DNA from: Candidatus Bathyarchaeota archaeon
GTDB taxonomy: Archaea; Thermoproteota; Bathyarchaeia; Bathyarchaeales; Bathycorpusculaceae
Reading direction: 5' to 3'
Length of the DNA stretch: 64,000 nt
Assembly (NCBI GenBank): GCA_026014685.1
Contig: JAOZHW010000008.1
Coordinates: 62,001-126,000 of the forward strand
The notes under the pieces were generated by a model that searched no databases, was not told where the DNA came from, and saw nothing but the letters and a program-made list of their open reading frames with translations. Numbering within the stretch: position 1 is the stretch's first letter; every line of letters begins with the position of its first letter. Made by a program: the position numbers and the translations under genes. Shown piece after piece: positions 1-8,713 of the stretch.

Positions 1-273
1 GACATACCAGAAGACGAAGCGGCTTACCTGTTCAAAATCGCCAAGCGACTTGCGGGGGCGGTTAGGGATGCTTTTGGCGCGGCTGGTGTAAGGTTGGTGC
101 AGAACAGTGGGGAAGCAGCGGGGCAAGTGGTTTTTCATCTGCATGTCCATGTCATACCAATGTACCAGCGAAACGTGGGCAGCCATGATGGGGCATTCCG
201 TGACCACACGTCTATGCGTGACCCAGAAAGTTTGGAGTTAGATGCAAAAAAGCTACGGCGGCACATCGTTTAG
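1..273 (+). CDS. HIT-family nucleotide hydrolase/transferase, C-terminal part
   Basis: The window opens inside this gene, so the start is missing; 90 codons remain before the TAG at 271-273. The histidine-triad motif HLHVHVIP is at residues 46-53 of the fragment. It is preceded by the usual beta strand (VRLVQNSGEAAGQ), which places the triad in its normal position near the C-terminus. HIT proteins hydrolyse or transfer nucleoside phosphoramidates and dinucleotides in the cytosol; the exact substrate cannot be told from the fragment. The family assignment is firm, and no operon partner is visible because the next gene starts 200 bp downstream after a gap with no recognisable feature. Confidence 0.9.
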   Translation, partial: DIPEDEAAYLFKIAKRLAGAVRDAFGAAGVRLVQNSGEAAGQVVFHLHVHVIPMYQRNVGSHDGAFRDHTSMRDPESLELDAKKLRRHIV

Positions 274-477
274 TCTTCTTTGTTGTGTTGGTGGGGATGG
301 GTTAATTGGAGTTTGCATACTTAGCCCTCTGGGCTTTGCTTAGCGGTTTAGCGCTTTGTTAAATTGTGTTCGCAAAAACGCTTATGTTTCTATGAAGTCG
401 TCATATTCTCAGCAGCCTCTGGGCTGTAAAGGGGACGAGTTGAACTGATAACAGTTTCTTCCATAGTAGCGCCATTG

Positions 478-882
478 ATGACCTTCTTAGCCTTCATGAT
501 TATCGGGGCAAGCTTCAACTTCTTTGCGTTTCCGAAACTAAAACGAGCTACGTTGCTGGTTATTTTTGCAGTCGTGGCGGGTTCGCTTGCGTTAATTTTG
601 GCAACTCAGTTTAGGGGTTCGTTGATGATGATGTATGAGTTTCAAAGTTTCGCCGCCATCTTCGAAGCCATAGGCGTGGACCTCATAAGATACAACGCAC
701 CCATAGTTGCAAGTTTAATTCTTGTCGCCATAATGGAGGTGGGTTTAGCTGCAGGTTTCATCGCCGCCTGCCGAATCGGCCAAACACAGGCCCAAGACAA
801 CCCTGTCGTTGTCCCTTTAAGCAAGGCTGAGGTTAAACGCATGGTTCAAAACGCCAAGCAAACTCGCCAAAGCAACATGTAG
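478..882 (+). CDS. Small integral membrane protein of unknown function
   Basis: The 134-residue product has three hydrophobic stretches (about residues 3-17, 25-42 and 73-95) and a polar, basic C-terminal tail of about 35 residues (PLSKAEVKRMVQNAKQTRQ) that would face the cytosol. ATG at 478 is chosen; a TTG immediately before it at 475 is an equally possible start because no clear Shine-Dalgarno motif distinguishes them. I do not recognise the family. It stands alone: the gene to its right is convergent and the HIT gene to its left ends 200 bp away. Coding nature is supported by its length and by amphipathic, non-repetitive composition. Confidence 0.6.
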   Translation: MTFLAFMIIGASFNFFAFPKLKRATLLVIFAVVAGSLALILATQFRGSLMMMYEFQSFAAIFEAIGVDLIRYNAPIVASLILVAIMEVGLAAGFIAACRIGQTQAQDNPVVVPLSKAEVKRMVQNAKQTRQSNM

Positions 883-944
883 CTGTCGATTTTTGGTTGC
901 ATGGGTATGTGCTTGTTTTGTCAAAGACCGTGTGGTAACCCAAG

Positions 945-1880
945 TTATAGTAGCAGTTGGTTTAGCGATAGAACCGCAACGCCGCATAGAATTAGAAACG
1001 GCAATATTTTCAGTGCTTTCATGTTTATTTTTTCTGCAGCTTCGTCTTTTTTCTGGTCTACGTAGCGCATTATCAGAACTGAAACTGAAAGATTGTACAG
1101 GAAAATGATATAGACAAAAATCATCATCTTATCTGCGAACGTTAAATACCCCGTCGGCGGAATCCCGTTTAGAAGCGAGAGATGAAACGCGGTCGCAGAG
1201 AGCAGGGTAGTAACGCCTAATCCTATTCTTTGTGCAAAGTTTTTAGGTGACACAAAAAAAGCCAGCAGAGCTATCGTGGTTATTACTGCAATCGGCATTA
1301 CGCTCTTAAAAATTGATGAAAACAGGGGACGCTGCAAAACAACGCTAGAGACAAAACGAGAGAAGGACTCATAGCCATATGAATGGGTAACTGTGCCTAC
1401 TTCGAAGCTGCTGATGCTCCAGCCTGCCACGTTGGCTTCTGAATCAATGTTTGATTCCTCTTCGTCTGGGACATAAACAAGTTTTGTGGTGTCGAGGTTT
1501 TTATGTTCTATTTGTAGGTTTAATTTTTGGTTTTCGAAGGGATATTTTGTGAAGTCGAAAGTTTTGAAGAAGTCTCCTTTAATTCTGTATTCTAAGTATC
1601 CTTTTTCTGCTGTAACCTCGTATCTGGTCGGGGCTCCGTTTACGAATTCGAATTCCTTTACTTCTTGGAGGCTTATTTTGTCGGGGTCAAACTTGAACCA
1701 TATGTAGAAATCTAGTTTGAAGGTGCTGGCTGCTAAATCTACTTTTTCTACGTTGATTAGCCAGACTCCAACTTTTACTTCTGTTGGATCGTTTTGTGTT
1801 TGGGCTTTTGCTGCTGGTGCCATTATGGAAAAGGTAACTATGAGAAACAATGTGACGAGGAGTACGCAGGCTTTTTTCAT
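945..1880 (-). CDS. Pentameric ligand-gated ion channel homologue (GLIC/Cys-loop receptor superfamily)
   Basis: A 311-residue protein with the full pLGIC plan. Residues 1-26 are a signal peptide; 32-190 form the extracellular ligand-binding domain with the classic YPFENQKLNLQIE stretch (113-125), equivalent to the Cys-loop region but without the two cysteines, as in other prokaryotic members. Four membrane helices follow: M1 about 194-211, M2 about 217-238, M3 about 250-272, M4 about 288-311, with the short M3-M4 loop typical of prokaryotes. M2 contains RIGLGVTTLL, close to the start of M2 in glycine and GABA-A receptors, with Arg218 at 0' and Gln at -1'. GLIC has acidic Glu at -2'; here that position is Ala217 or Ala216. 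By family knowledge it forms a homopentameric plasma-membrane channel; anion selectivity is inferred from M2 only. It is monocistronic. Confidence 0.88.
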   Translation of the reverse strand: MKKACVLLVTLFLIVTFSIMAPAAKAQTQNDPTEVKVGVWLINVEKVDLAASTFKLDFYIWFKFDPDKISLQEVKEFEFVNGAPTRYEVTAEKGYLEYRIKGDFFKTFDFTKYPFENQKLNLQIEHKNLDTTKLVYVPDEEESNIDSEANVAGWSISSFEVGTVTHSYGYESFSRFVSSVVLQRPLFSSIFKSVMPIAVITTIALLAFFVSPKNFAQRIGLGVTTLLSATAFHLSLLNGIPPTGYLTFADKMMIFVYIIFLYNLSVSVLIMRYVDQKKDEAAEKINMKALKILPFLILCGVAVLSLNQLLL

Positions 1881-2052
1881 AATTTTATCATTGCTGCTTC
1901 ATCAGAGTTATTTTTTAACCTTATTGTTTCTGATGGGAATTTTTTCCAACACAAAATATGAGATACAACCTAACGGTAACATGCTAAGTCATATTATGTC
2001 AGATATAATAGTGGTTGTTTACCTTGCTTAAAGAATTACTTAGGTAAAGCGA

Positions 2053-3408
2053 TTAGACCAATCGATATTCTTTTGCTGACTGAATCAGTTGCGTATTAGC
2101 ATAATAGTTCTTGAACAGCATTTGGTTCTCGGTGTGTATTGGAAAGAGGATTCGTGGGTTTATTGTATCAATCATGTCACATAGATTTTCTTTATTCATG
2201 TGTCCTGAAGCGTGCATCTGATGGAACTCTAGCTTAAAGTGCTCAAGCCAGTTGTGCATGACTTGGTCTTCTATGTCTTCTTCGCTGAAAGGTTCGCTCA
2301 TACTGTGAATAAAGTGGCTGCTCGGCTCTGGTTTGATGTCGATTAGTTCTGTGAATTGATAGAAATCTAGATCCATAACGAGGTGCTTTTGGTTTTTGTG
2401 AACATAATCGTGGGTTACCATTTTGTCCATGAAGGTTCTTTCCCATAGGAAGTAGTCTTTGTCATCGTGGTTTCCAGATTTCTTGCGTTTATAGTAAACC
2501 AAGATGTTGCTGTCTTTTAGAGGGTCGGGCACTGATAGGTGTCTGTCGTCTTGGAGTTTTGTAAGCAGATACGCCGCTTTTGGGGTTATGACAAGTTTGC
2601 GGTTTGCTTTTTTAGCTGCAGCGTAGAAAGAGTTGAAGCGATCAATATCTCGACTGTAACGGGATGCAAAAACAATCTTATCAGTATTGCCAATTACTTG
2701 CTTAGCGTGTTTTTTTACGTCTGGTTCACTTATGTTTTTGTGTTTTTCAGTTCTTGCCATCCTGGTTCCTTCGCAGATCATGGCCACAGGATCAGCGGCT
2801 TTTGCTTTTTGGATAAAGTCTTCTGTTAAATCAGACCTTGGACCATGCCTGCGTAAATCGCCAGTGTAAACAACGTTTCCTGCTGAGGTTTCTATTATGA
2901 AGCCATAGGCAGCGGGGATTGAATGATCAACATGAATTGGCTCAACTGTTAGGTCTCCGACCTTGAGTTTATCGCCTGTTCTAAAAAGATTAAAGGTGTG
3001 GTTTCCGTAATTGCAGGAGAACCCTGTTTCTTCCATGCATTCCATAAACAGTTTGGTTCCGACACCTGCATAAACAGGAATTTCAGGATCCAGAAACTGC
3101 AGATGATTGATGTGGTCGAAGTGGGCGTGGGAAACAAAGACTGCATCTATCTTGGGTTTGCAGTACTGCAAATCGCAGTGGGATAACATTTCTTTAGAAT
3201 ACAGGCCTTCGATTCTTGGTAACAAGTTGAAGCATAAATAGTCTCCTAACCCGTTAAGGGCTCTTGGAGCTAACCAACCAGTGTAGTAGTCCTGCCCAAA
3301 GACAAAGGATTGACCAAAATCTAAGAGAACCTTTGTTTTCTTGTCTTCGAGGAGTATTTTGTTACCGCCAATTTCGTTAACTCCTCCGTAGAACTTTATT
3401 TTGACCAT
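2053..3408 (-). CDS. RNase J-type beta-CASP metallo-beta-lactamase nuclease
   Basis: The 451-residue product has the metallo-beta-lactamase zinc motif SHAHFDH (H94, H96, D98, H99), a further metal-site region near IHVDHSIPAAYG (about 158-169) and TGDLRRHG (about 182-189). The beta-CASP insertion includes IVFASRYSRDIDRFNSF. The C-terminal motif HASGH plus LFPIHTEN is the RNase J/CPSF-type motif C region. Such enzymes are 5'-3' exo- or endoribonucleases acting in RNA decay and processing. A separate C-terminal RNase J domain is not evident. The N-terminus (GGVNEIGGNKILLED) differs from the best-known archaeal RNase J, so it may be a paralogous subfamily. It is transcribed away from rps10. Confidence 0.85.
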   Translation of the reverse strand: MVKIKFYGGVNEIGGNKILLEDKKTKVLLDFGQSFVFGQDYYTGWLAPRALNGLGDYLCFNLLPRIEGLYSKEMLSHCDLQYCKPKIDAVFVSHAHFDHINHLQFLDPEIPVYAGVGTKLFMECMEETGFSCNYGNHTFNLFRTGDKLKVGDLTVEPIHVDHSIPAAYGFIIETSAGNVVYTGDLRRHGPRSDLTEDFIQKAKAADPVAMICEGTRMARTEKHKNISEPDVKKHAKQVIGNTDKIVFASRYSRDIDRFNSFYAAAKKANRKLVITPKAAYLLTKLQDDRHLSVPDPLKDSNILVYYKRKKSGNHDDKDYFLWERTFMDKMVTHDYVHKNQKHLVMDLDFYQFTELIDIKPEPSSHFIHSMSEPFSEEDIEDQVMHNWLEHFKLEFHQMHASGHMNKENLCDMIDTINPRILFPIHTENQMLFKNYYANTQLIQSAKEYRLV

Positions 3409-3675
3409 TGCCTACCACTAAGAGTTTGTTTTTGGTTCTATTAATAACATACAGCATACTATTACATATCAATACTAAATATTGAGAAACACGGTGGAGC
3501 AACTTTCAACAACCTGACTGTGCACTTTTTATCGGAAACCTACGCTATTATGGTTGAATGGACAACACTAGATGATAAGAATTAAAGTGCGACGATAGGT
3601 TTTTATGTTCCGCCTATGTCTCTATGGTGCACTAACGTATATTAAACCGTTAAAACAATGGATTGATGGACCAGT

Positions 3676-3984
3676 ATGGTACGAAAAGCAAGAATACGCC
3701 TCACAAGCACCGATTACGCGAAACTAGAAGAGGTTTGCGGAGAACTACGAAGCATCGCTTCTAAGACAGGGGTCAAAATGAACGGTCCAGTCCCGTTGCC
3801 GACTAAACGCCTACGTGTTCCAGTCCTTAAAGGTCCATCAGGCGAAGGCACAGCAACATGGGACCGCTGGGAAATGCGCATCCACAAACGCCTCATCGAC
3901 ATCGACTCTGAAGAGCGTGTCATGCGTCGAATCATGCGTATCCGTGTACCCGAAGAAGTACACGTAACAATCGAACTTATCTAA
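3676..3984 (+). CDS. rps10: 30S ribosomal protein uS10
   Basis: A 102-residue protein of typical archaeal uS10 length. It begins [17 protein letters not shown], contains the conserved [40 protein letters not shown] region and ends with [11 protein letters not shown]. uS10 sits in the head of the small ribosomal subunit. In many archaea it follows the EF-1alpha gene; that gene is not adjacent here, because the upstream neighbour is a divergent nuclease gene. The start is ATG at 3676. A T-rich stretch right after the stop (3989-4011) fits an archaeal terminator. Upstream, 3580-3660 holds a possible TATA-like region but no feature I can fix. Confidence 0.97.
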   Translation: MVRKARIRLTSTDYAKLEEVCGELRSIASKTGVKMNGPVPLPTKRLRVPVLKGPSGEGTATWDRWEMRIHKRLIDIDSEERVMRRIMRIRVPEEVHVTIELI

Positions 3985-4105
3985 GCAACTTTTTGCTTTT
4001 AATTTTGTTTTAGGCACCCCTTAAATTACGTCGCTAATCCATAAAGTATTCGTTGGAAAATTTTTTGGGGGAAGGCGTTGCATTTCGGTAGTGCGATGTG
4101 ACTTT

Positions 4106-4948
4106 TTAGAAGAAGATTATCCAGCCTGTTATCGCTGTTAGAATAACTGCTGGGATAAACGCGGCCACCCACACTTTTTTGTTTAACATAAAGATTTTGT
4201 ATCCATCCAAGATTCCGAAGGGCACCAAGTTAAAGATCGCCATAAACGAGTTTATGTAAGCTGAGAAAATCAGCATGGCCCACCAGTAACCATCTATGAA
4301 GGGCAATCCAAACGCTAAAGCCAGAAACACCGCTGCAAAAATCATGTTGGTTACGACTCCTGCAACAGAGATTTTTATCATGTCTTTAGCTGTCGGCGGG
4401 TTGCCTCCAATCATCATAGCGCCGGGGGCAATCATTTTGAATGGCATAAAAACTGAGACGAAGGTTAAGAGGGCTCCCCACGTGGTTAGGCGGAACTCTG
4501 CCCACATGCCTGCTTTCTGCGCCATAACTTTATGGGCGATTTCATGAACCAGAAAAGAAGCTGTCAGAACCAAAGCGAACGCCGACATCACTAACAGGTT
4601 CAAGCCGAAGCCGCCGAAACTGTAAAACGCCATGGAGTAACCTATGCCGATGACGAGCGCTGCAGCGATGGATAGGTGTTTGACTTCTTTTTTGCTCCAG
4701 CGTATGCGGTACTGGCGTTGCAGGGGTTGCTGTCCAAACACGTAGCTGTAATTGTAAGAGTTATAGGCTTGAGGCGTCATGACCCGTTCTTGGGTTTGTG
4801 CTCGGGCGGTGCTGATGCCTAGACACTTATGGTTCTCTGGCAAGCGGTGTGCACTGCAGAATTGTCCGCCGCAGAAGGGGCAGCGGAACGGCATCATGGT
4901 TTCTTGTCCGCATGTTTGGCATTTCATGATTGTTGGGCGCCTTTTCAC
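4106..4948 (-). CDS. AN1-type zinc finger fused to a membrane site-2 protease (M50)
   Basis: Numbering is from the GTG at 4948; the ATG at 4927 (residue 8) is an alternative start. Residues 10-42 carry an AN1-type zinc finger (C10, C13, C23, C26, C31, H34, H40, C42). After a polar linker there are about six membrane helices. The S2P zinc motif VHEIAHK (H135, E136, H139) lies in an early helix, and the distal motif NLVPFGILDG (D248) supplies the third ligand. Site-2 proteases cut membrane-anchored substrates within the bilayer, often regulators. AN1 fingers in eukaryotes occur in ubiquitin- and proteasome-linked stress proteins, so the cytosolic finger may recognise substrates; that is inference. 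It is divergent from mre11. Confidence 0.88.
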   Translation of the reverse strand: MKRRPTIMKCQTCGQETMMPFRCPFCGGQFCSAHRLPENHKCLGISTARAQTQERVMTPQAYNSYNYSYVFGQQPLQRQYRIRWSKKEVKHLSIAAALVIGIGYSMAFYSFGGFGLNLLVMSAFALVLTASFLVHEIAHKVMAQKAGMWAEFRLTTWGALLTFVSVFMPFKMIAPGAMMIGGNPPTAKDMIKISVAGVVTNMIFAAVFLALAFGLPFIDGYWWAMLIFSAYINSFMAIFNLVPFGILDGYKIFMLNKKVWVAAFIPAVILTAITGWIIFF

Positions 4949-5083
4949 TGTTAATGCATGTTGTATCTTATATTTTTACGCCAAAAAGTCGCCTAAAAAT
5001 CGGGAAGAATCGGCTATCATAAATGCTTTAAAGTAGAACATCATATCAACAACGAATGGGTGTGTAAGGGAGTCTTTACCTGC

Positions 5084-6289
5084 TTGAAACCATTTAGCTT
5101 TGTCCATGCCTCTGACCTGCATTTAGGTTATGCGCAGTACGGCTTAGAGGCGCGTAGGCAAGACTTCGACAACGCCTTTAGCGAACTCGTAGACAAAACC
5201 ATCGAGTTAAAACCTGACTTTATGATCATCGCAGGCGACCTCTTCCACCAAGCCCGCCCCAGCAACCACACCTTGGAGAACACTATTCGGAGTTTTAAGC
5301 GCCTAAAAGACGCAGGCATCCCCGTCCTAACCGTCGACGGCAGCCACGATTCAGCTCCGAACACCATAACCAGCACCATACTCTACCCGCTCGACAGCGC
5401 AGGACTAATCATTCACTTGCCAAGGCACAAGGGTGCGTGCTGGACTAAACTTGACTGTTGCTACGTGTACGGTATCCCCAACTACCACAACCGCCATAAA
5501 ACGCAGGAGGCGCTCCCCCGATTCATGGAGGAAAACCCGCCCCAACCCCAAGCTGGCCTGGCCAACATCTTTGTTTTTCATGGCGCTGTGGATTTGCCTG
5601 ACGTTACGCCTCCCTACATTGAGGCTGAAATCTCCCCCGATTTGTTACCCGATGGCTTCTGTTACTACGCCGCCGGCCACATCCACGACCGTCACATGGG
5701 CAAATTCAAAAGCGGCCTCTTAGTGTACAGTGGCTGCATCGAAACCGTGGGTTACGACGAAGCCAAAATCACCAAAGGCTTCTACCACGTTCAAGTAGAC
5801 GAAAAAGGCCAAGTTACCCCTGAACTAATCGAATTAACCTCCCCCCGCAGGTTCATCATTTTGGAGTACGATTTCACGGGGATGGCGTCTTCGAAAATCA
5901 CTGAGCAAGCCGCCCAGATGGTCAAGGAGGCTGATGAAGCAGACGCCATAATTATCCCCGTTCTCAAGGGGACGTTGCCCGCGGAAGCTAGCCGAACCGA
6001 GGTGGATGTGCCCAAAATCCGCTGCGCCGCCCAAAAAGCTTTGTTGGTGCACCCGATTGTGCAGCTTAAAGAAACTGCCGTCGCCGACGAAGTGGTGCGC
6101 TCGATTTTTGAGGGCGAATTCAAAGACCTAAAAACCAAAGCCTACGATTACTTCGTGCAGATTTTCGCTGACCGCTACGGCAAAGAAGACGCAGAAAAAA
6201 TCGCCCACGGCGCCCTCAACCTCATCGACCCGCTGGCCCGTAAGCAGGACGAAAAAGTCAAGCAAACCATCGAGGAGTTGACCCAATGA
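5084..6289 (+). CDS. mre11: DNA double-strand break repair nuclease Mre11
   Basis: The product shows the five phosphoesterase motifs in order: DLHLG, AGDLFH, DGSHD, FHGAVD and AGHIH. The C-terminal region is capping and Rad50-binding. Mre11 is a Mn-dependent 3'-5' exo- and endonuclease that works with Rad50 at DNA ends. I prefer the TTG at 5084 because AAGGGAG lies about ten bases upstream and the protein then begins MKPFSFVHASDLHLG, like other archaeal Mre11. A GTG at 5060 would add eight residues. Motif III reads GSHD instead of GNHD, so the usual metal-ligand Asn is Ser. The stop overlaps the rad50 start by four bases (ATGA), so the two are co-translated. Confidence 0.93.
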   Translation: MKPFSFVHASDLHLGYAQYGLEARRQDFDNAFSELVDKTIELKPDFMIIAGDLFHQARPSNHTLENTIRSFKRLKDAGIPVLTVDGSHDSAPNTITSTILYPLDSAGLIIHLPRHKGACWTKLDCCYVYGIPNYHNRHKTQEALPRFMEENPPQPQAGLANIFVFHGAVDLPDVTPPYIEAEISPDLLPDGFCYYAAGHIHDRHMGKFKSGLLVYSGCIETVGYDEAKITKGFYHVQVDEKGQVTPELIELTSPRRFIILEYDFTGMASSKITEQAAQMVKEADEADAIIIPVLKGTLPAEASRTEVDVPKIRCAAQKALLVHPIVQLKETAVADEVVRSIFEGEFKDLKTKAYDYFVQIFADRYGKEDAEKIAHGALNLIDPLARKQDEKVKQTIEELTQ

Positions 6290-8382
6290 AAATCGACGTC
6301 GTCCAGCTTGAAAACATCCGTAGCCACACCAAATCCACCGTGCCCTTCACTCGTGGCTTCAACTGTGTCGTGGGCGGGGTTGGATGCGGCAAATCGAGCG
6401 TGCTTTACGCCGTTGATTTTGCTTTGTTTGGGGATTCGGTGGGGCGTAGTTTTGAGTATTTGATGCGTGAAGATGCGGATTGGTGTCGGGTTACGGTGCA
6501 GTTTACTCAGAACGGCAAGACTTACAAGCTTACCCGCGGGTTAAAGCGTAAAGGCAAGGGCATTAGCCAAGATTTTGAGCAGCTTAAACTCTGGGAAGAC
6601 GACCGCCTAATTGCCAGCATGAAAACGGAAGCCATAGCTGAACAATTTAAAGCCATAACCGGATTGGACAAGGAGTTGTACCGTGAAATCGTCTGGTTCC
6701 GTCAAGAGCACCTAAAGGAACTGTTGGATGCGGCTCCGCGGGATAGGCAGAGGCGGCTGGATGAGCTTTTCGGTTTATCCGACTACGAGATTGCATGGAG
6801 CAACATAGCCCAGTACCAACGTGACTACGAAACAGAGAAGCGCGTTTACGAAAAAGACCCTGATGTTAGCGGGTTGGAGAAGCTTAACGCGGAGTACAAC
6901 CGTGCCAGCGAAGAATTCACTCTGTTAGAGATGGCATTGGAGGATTCAGTCCAGAAATTAGAGATAGCTAAACGTGGCTTGGAAGAAGCTGATTTGCGCC
7001 TCAAACGCTGCGAAGAGAAGAAACTCGCCGTTGAAGAGGTTAAACGTAAAGAAGCCCGCCTAAACGCCAACCTCGCGAACATGACCAAAACGTTGGCGTC
7101 GCTGGCTGAGCGGCTTGAAGGCAAAAAAACCATAATCGACAACCTCCAGCAACGCCAGAACTCGCTGGATAGCCAGATGAAGCTGTGCCTTGCTAAACTG
7201 GAGCAAGCGGGGCTGCCTACCAACCAGCCCTTTGAGCAACTAAGCGCTTACCTTGCAGGGTTTGACGATAAAATCGCTCAGCTTCGCGCCGAGCAGGAAG
7301 CCACTTCACGAAGCCTGCAGCAGGACCAAAAACGAGCCGCCACGCTCTCCGAAGCCACAGAGGACAGCAAATGCCCAGTTTGCAGTCAACCCCTAGTGGG
7401 CAGCTACAAGACGGATCTGCTGCAGAACATAAAACAGGAAAACGCCGAACGCGAAAGACTCATCAATCACCTGCGGCTTGAAGTGGCGACGCTGCAGAAA
7501 ACCAAAACCCTCGCTTCCCAAGCCTACAGCGACTTGCAGACCTGCCTCACTCGCGGCGCTGACCTAAAGGCGCGTATCGCCGAAGAAGAGGGCAACTTGA
7601 AGAATCTATCCGCTGAACTCGAAGCGCAGCAGGGGCAGGAAACAGCGCTGAAAGCTGAGCTGGATGCGTGTGTGGCTGAAATCGCCAAATTCGACCTCTC
7701 CGAGTTGCAGGCGGCTAAAGACCGAAAAGACCAAGCACTCAAGCAGTACTACGCCGTCGAATCTGACCTGCGCACAAAGGAGAGCCGCAAAACTGACTTA
7801 GCCCGCCGCTTAGACGACACCAAAGAACGCATCAACCTCGCCCAAGAAAAGCTGGATCGGATAGAAAAAATCCGCCGAACCGTCGAACTCCTAAGCGCCA
7901 TACGCGACGCCTACCGCAGCATCCAACCTAAACTCCGCAGCGAATTCGTCAAAGTCCTGCGAAACTTCGTGCAACAAATCCTTGACAGCCTCGTCGGCGG
8001 CGAAACCCCCATGCTAAACATAGTCATAGACGAAACCTACAGCCCCTACGTCAAAAGCGAATCAGGCGTAGCCCGAGAAGTCAGCAACCTCTCAGGCGGG
8101 GAACGCACGTTGTTGGCGTTTGCTTACCGTTTGGGTTTGGGGCAGTTGATTATGCAGTCTCGGACGGGGCATGGGTTGAGTATGTTGATGCTTGATGAAC
8201 CCACAGAGAACTTGGGCAGCGAAGACGGCAGCATAGAACGCTTAGCCGAGGCGATAAGCCGCTTCAAGGCGATTGAGCAAATCATCGCGGTTACCCACAG
8301 TGAGGCGTTTGCCGCTAAGGGTGATCATGTGATTATTTTGGAGAAAGAGGCGGGCGTCAGCAAAATCTCAATAGAAAGATAA
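6286..8382 (+). CDS. rad50: DNA double-strand break repair ATPase Rad50
   Basis: The 698-residue SMC-like ATPase has a Walker A (GGVGCGKSS) near residue 32, a Q-loop region, then a coiled coil interrupted by a zinc hook C363-P-V-C366. A second coiled coil leads to the C-terminal ABC signature NLSGGERTLLAF and Walker B LMLDEPTENLG, with the D-loop and switch His (THSEAF) following. It tethers DNA ends through the hook and controls Mre11 activity. At under 700 residues the coiled coil is short compared with the roughly 850-900 residues of many archaeal Rad50 proteins. It is translationally coupled to mre11. In many archaea herA and nurA are neighbours, but they are absent here. Confidence 0.95.
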   Translation: MKIDVVQLENIRSHTKSTVPFTRGFNCVVGGVGCGKSSVLYAVDFALFGDSVGRSFEYLMREDADWCRVTVQFTQNGKTYKLTRGLKRKGKGISQDFEQLKLWEDDRLIASMKTEAIAEQFKAITGLDKELYREIVWFRQEHLKELLDAAPRDRQRRLDELFGLSDYEIAWSNIAQYQRDYETEKRVYEKDPDVSGLEKLNAEYNRASEEFTLLEMALEDSVQKLEIAKRGLEEADLRLKRCEEKKLAVEEVKRKEARLNANLANMTKTLASLAERLEGKKTIIDNLQQRQNSLDSQMKLCLAKLEQAGLPTNQPFEQLSAYLAGFDDKIAQLRAEQEATSRSLQQDQKRAATLSEATEDSKCPVCSQPLVGSYKTDLLQNIKQENAERERLINHLRLEVATLQKTKTLASQAYSDLQTCLTRGADLKARIAEEEGNLKNLSAELEAQQGQETALKAELDACVAEIAKFDLSELQAAKDRKDQALKQYYAVESDLRTKESRKTDLARRLDDTKERINLAQEKLDRIEKIRRTVELLSAIRDAYRSIQPKLRSEFVKVLRNFVQQILDSLVGGETPMLNIVIDETYSPYVKSESGVAREVSNLSGGERTLLAFAYRLGLGQLIMQSRTGHGLSMLMLDEPTENLGSEDGSIERLAEAISRFKAIEQIIAVTHSEAFAAKGDHVIILEKEAGVSKISIER

Positions 8383-8425
8383 AAGGCTAAAAAGTAATTG
8401 TCGCTAAATAAATTCGGTATTCGCT

Positions 8426-8695
8426 ATGGCAAATAAGAAGCTCTTAATTTTCAATGCGGTCATGGTTTTCTTTTTGTTTCTTTCTAGTCAATTTGTGCTG
8501 CTTTTGTTGAATGGAAAAATAGTGCAGGGCATTGGGCTATTTATTGACTCAGGGTTTCCAGTGACTCCGGGGTATCCGCCTCCTCCAACAGTGGCTGAAC
8601 CCTTACCCAACTATCCATTGCTGATTTTTTTGGTGATGCTAATAGTGAATTTATCGTATTTCTTTTACACTAAACCTTGGAATAAAGCGCCATAA
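8426..8695 (+). CDS. Small two-helix membrane protein
   Basis: The product is 89 residues with two hydrophobic helices (about 7-28 and 64-82) separated by a proline-rich loop of about 35 residues (GFPVTPGYPPPPTVAEPLP) that would lie outside the cell if the basic N-terminus is inside. The family is not recognised. It starts 43 bp after rad50 on the same strand, but nothing links it to DNA repair. The downstream ABC operon is convergent and ends 18 bp away. Confidence 0.6.
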   Translation: MANKKLLIFNAVMVFFLFLSSQFVLLLLNGKIVQGIGLFIDSGFPVTPGYPPPPTVAEPLPNYPLLIFLVMLIVNLSYFFYTKPWNKAP

Positions 8696-8713
8696 AACGG
8701 AAAAAAGGTAAAG

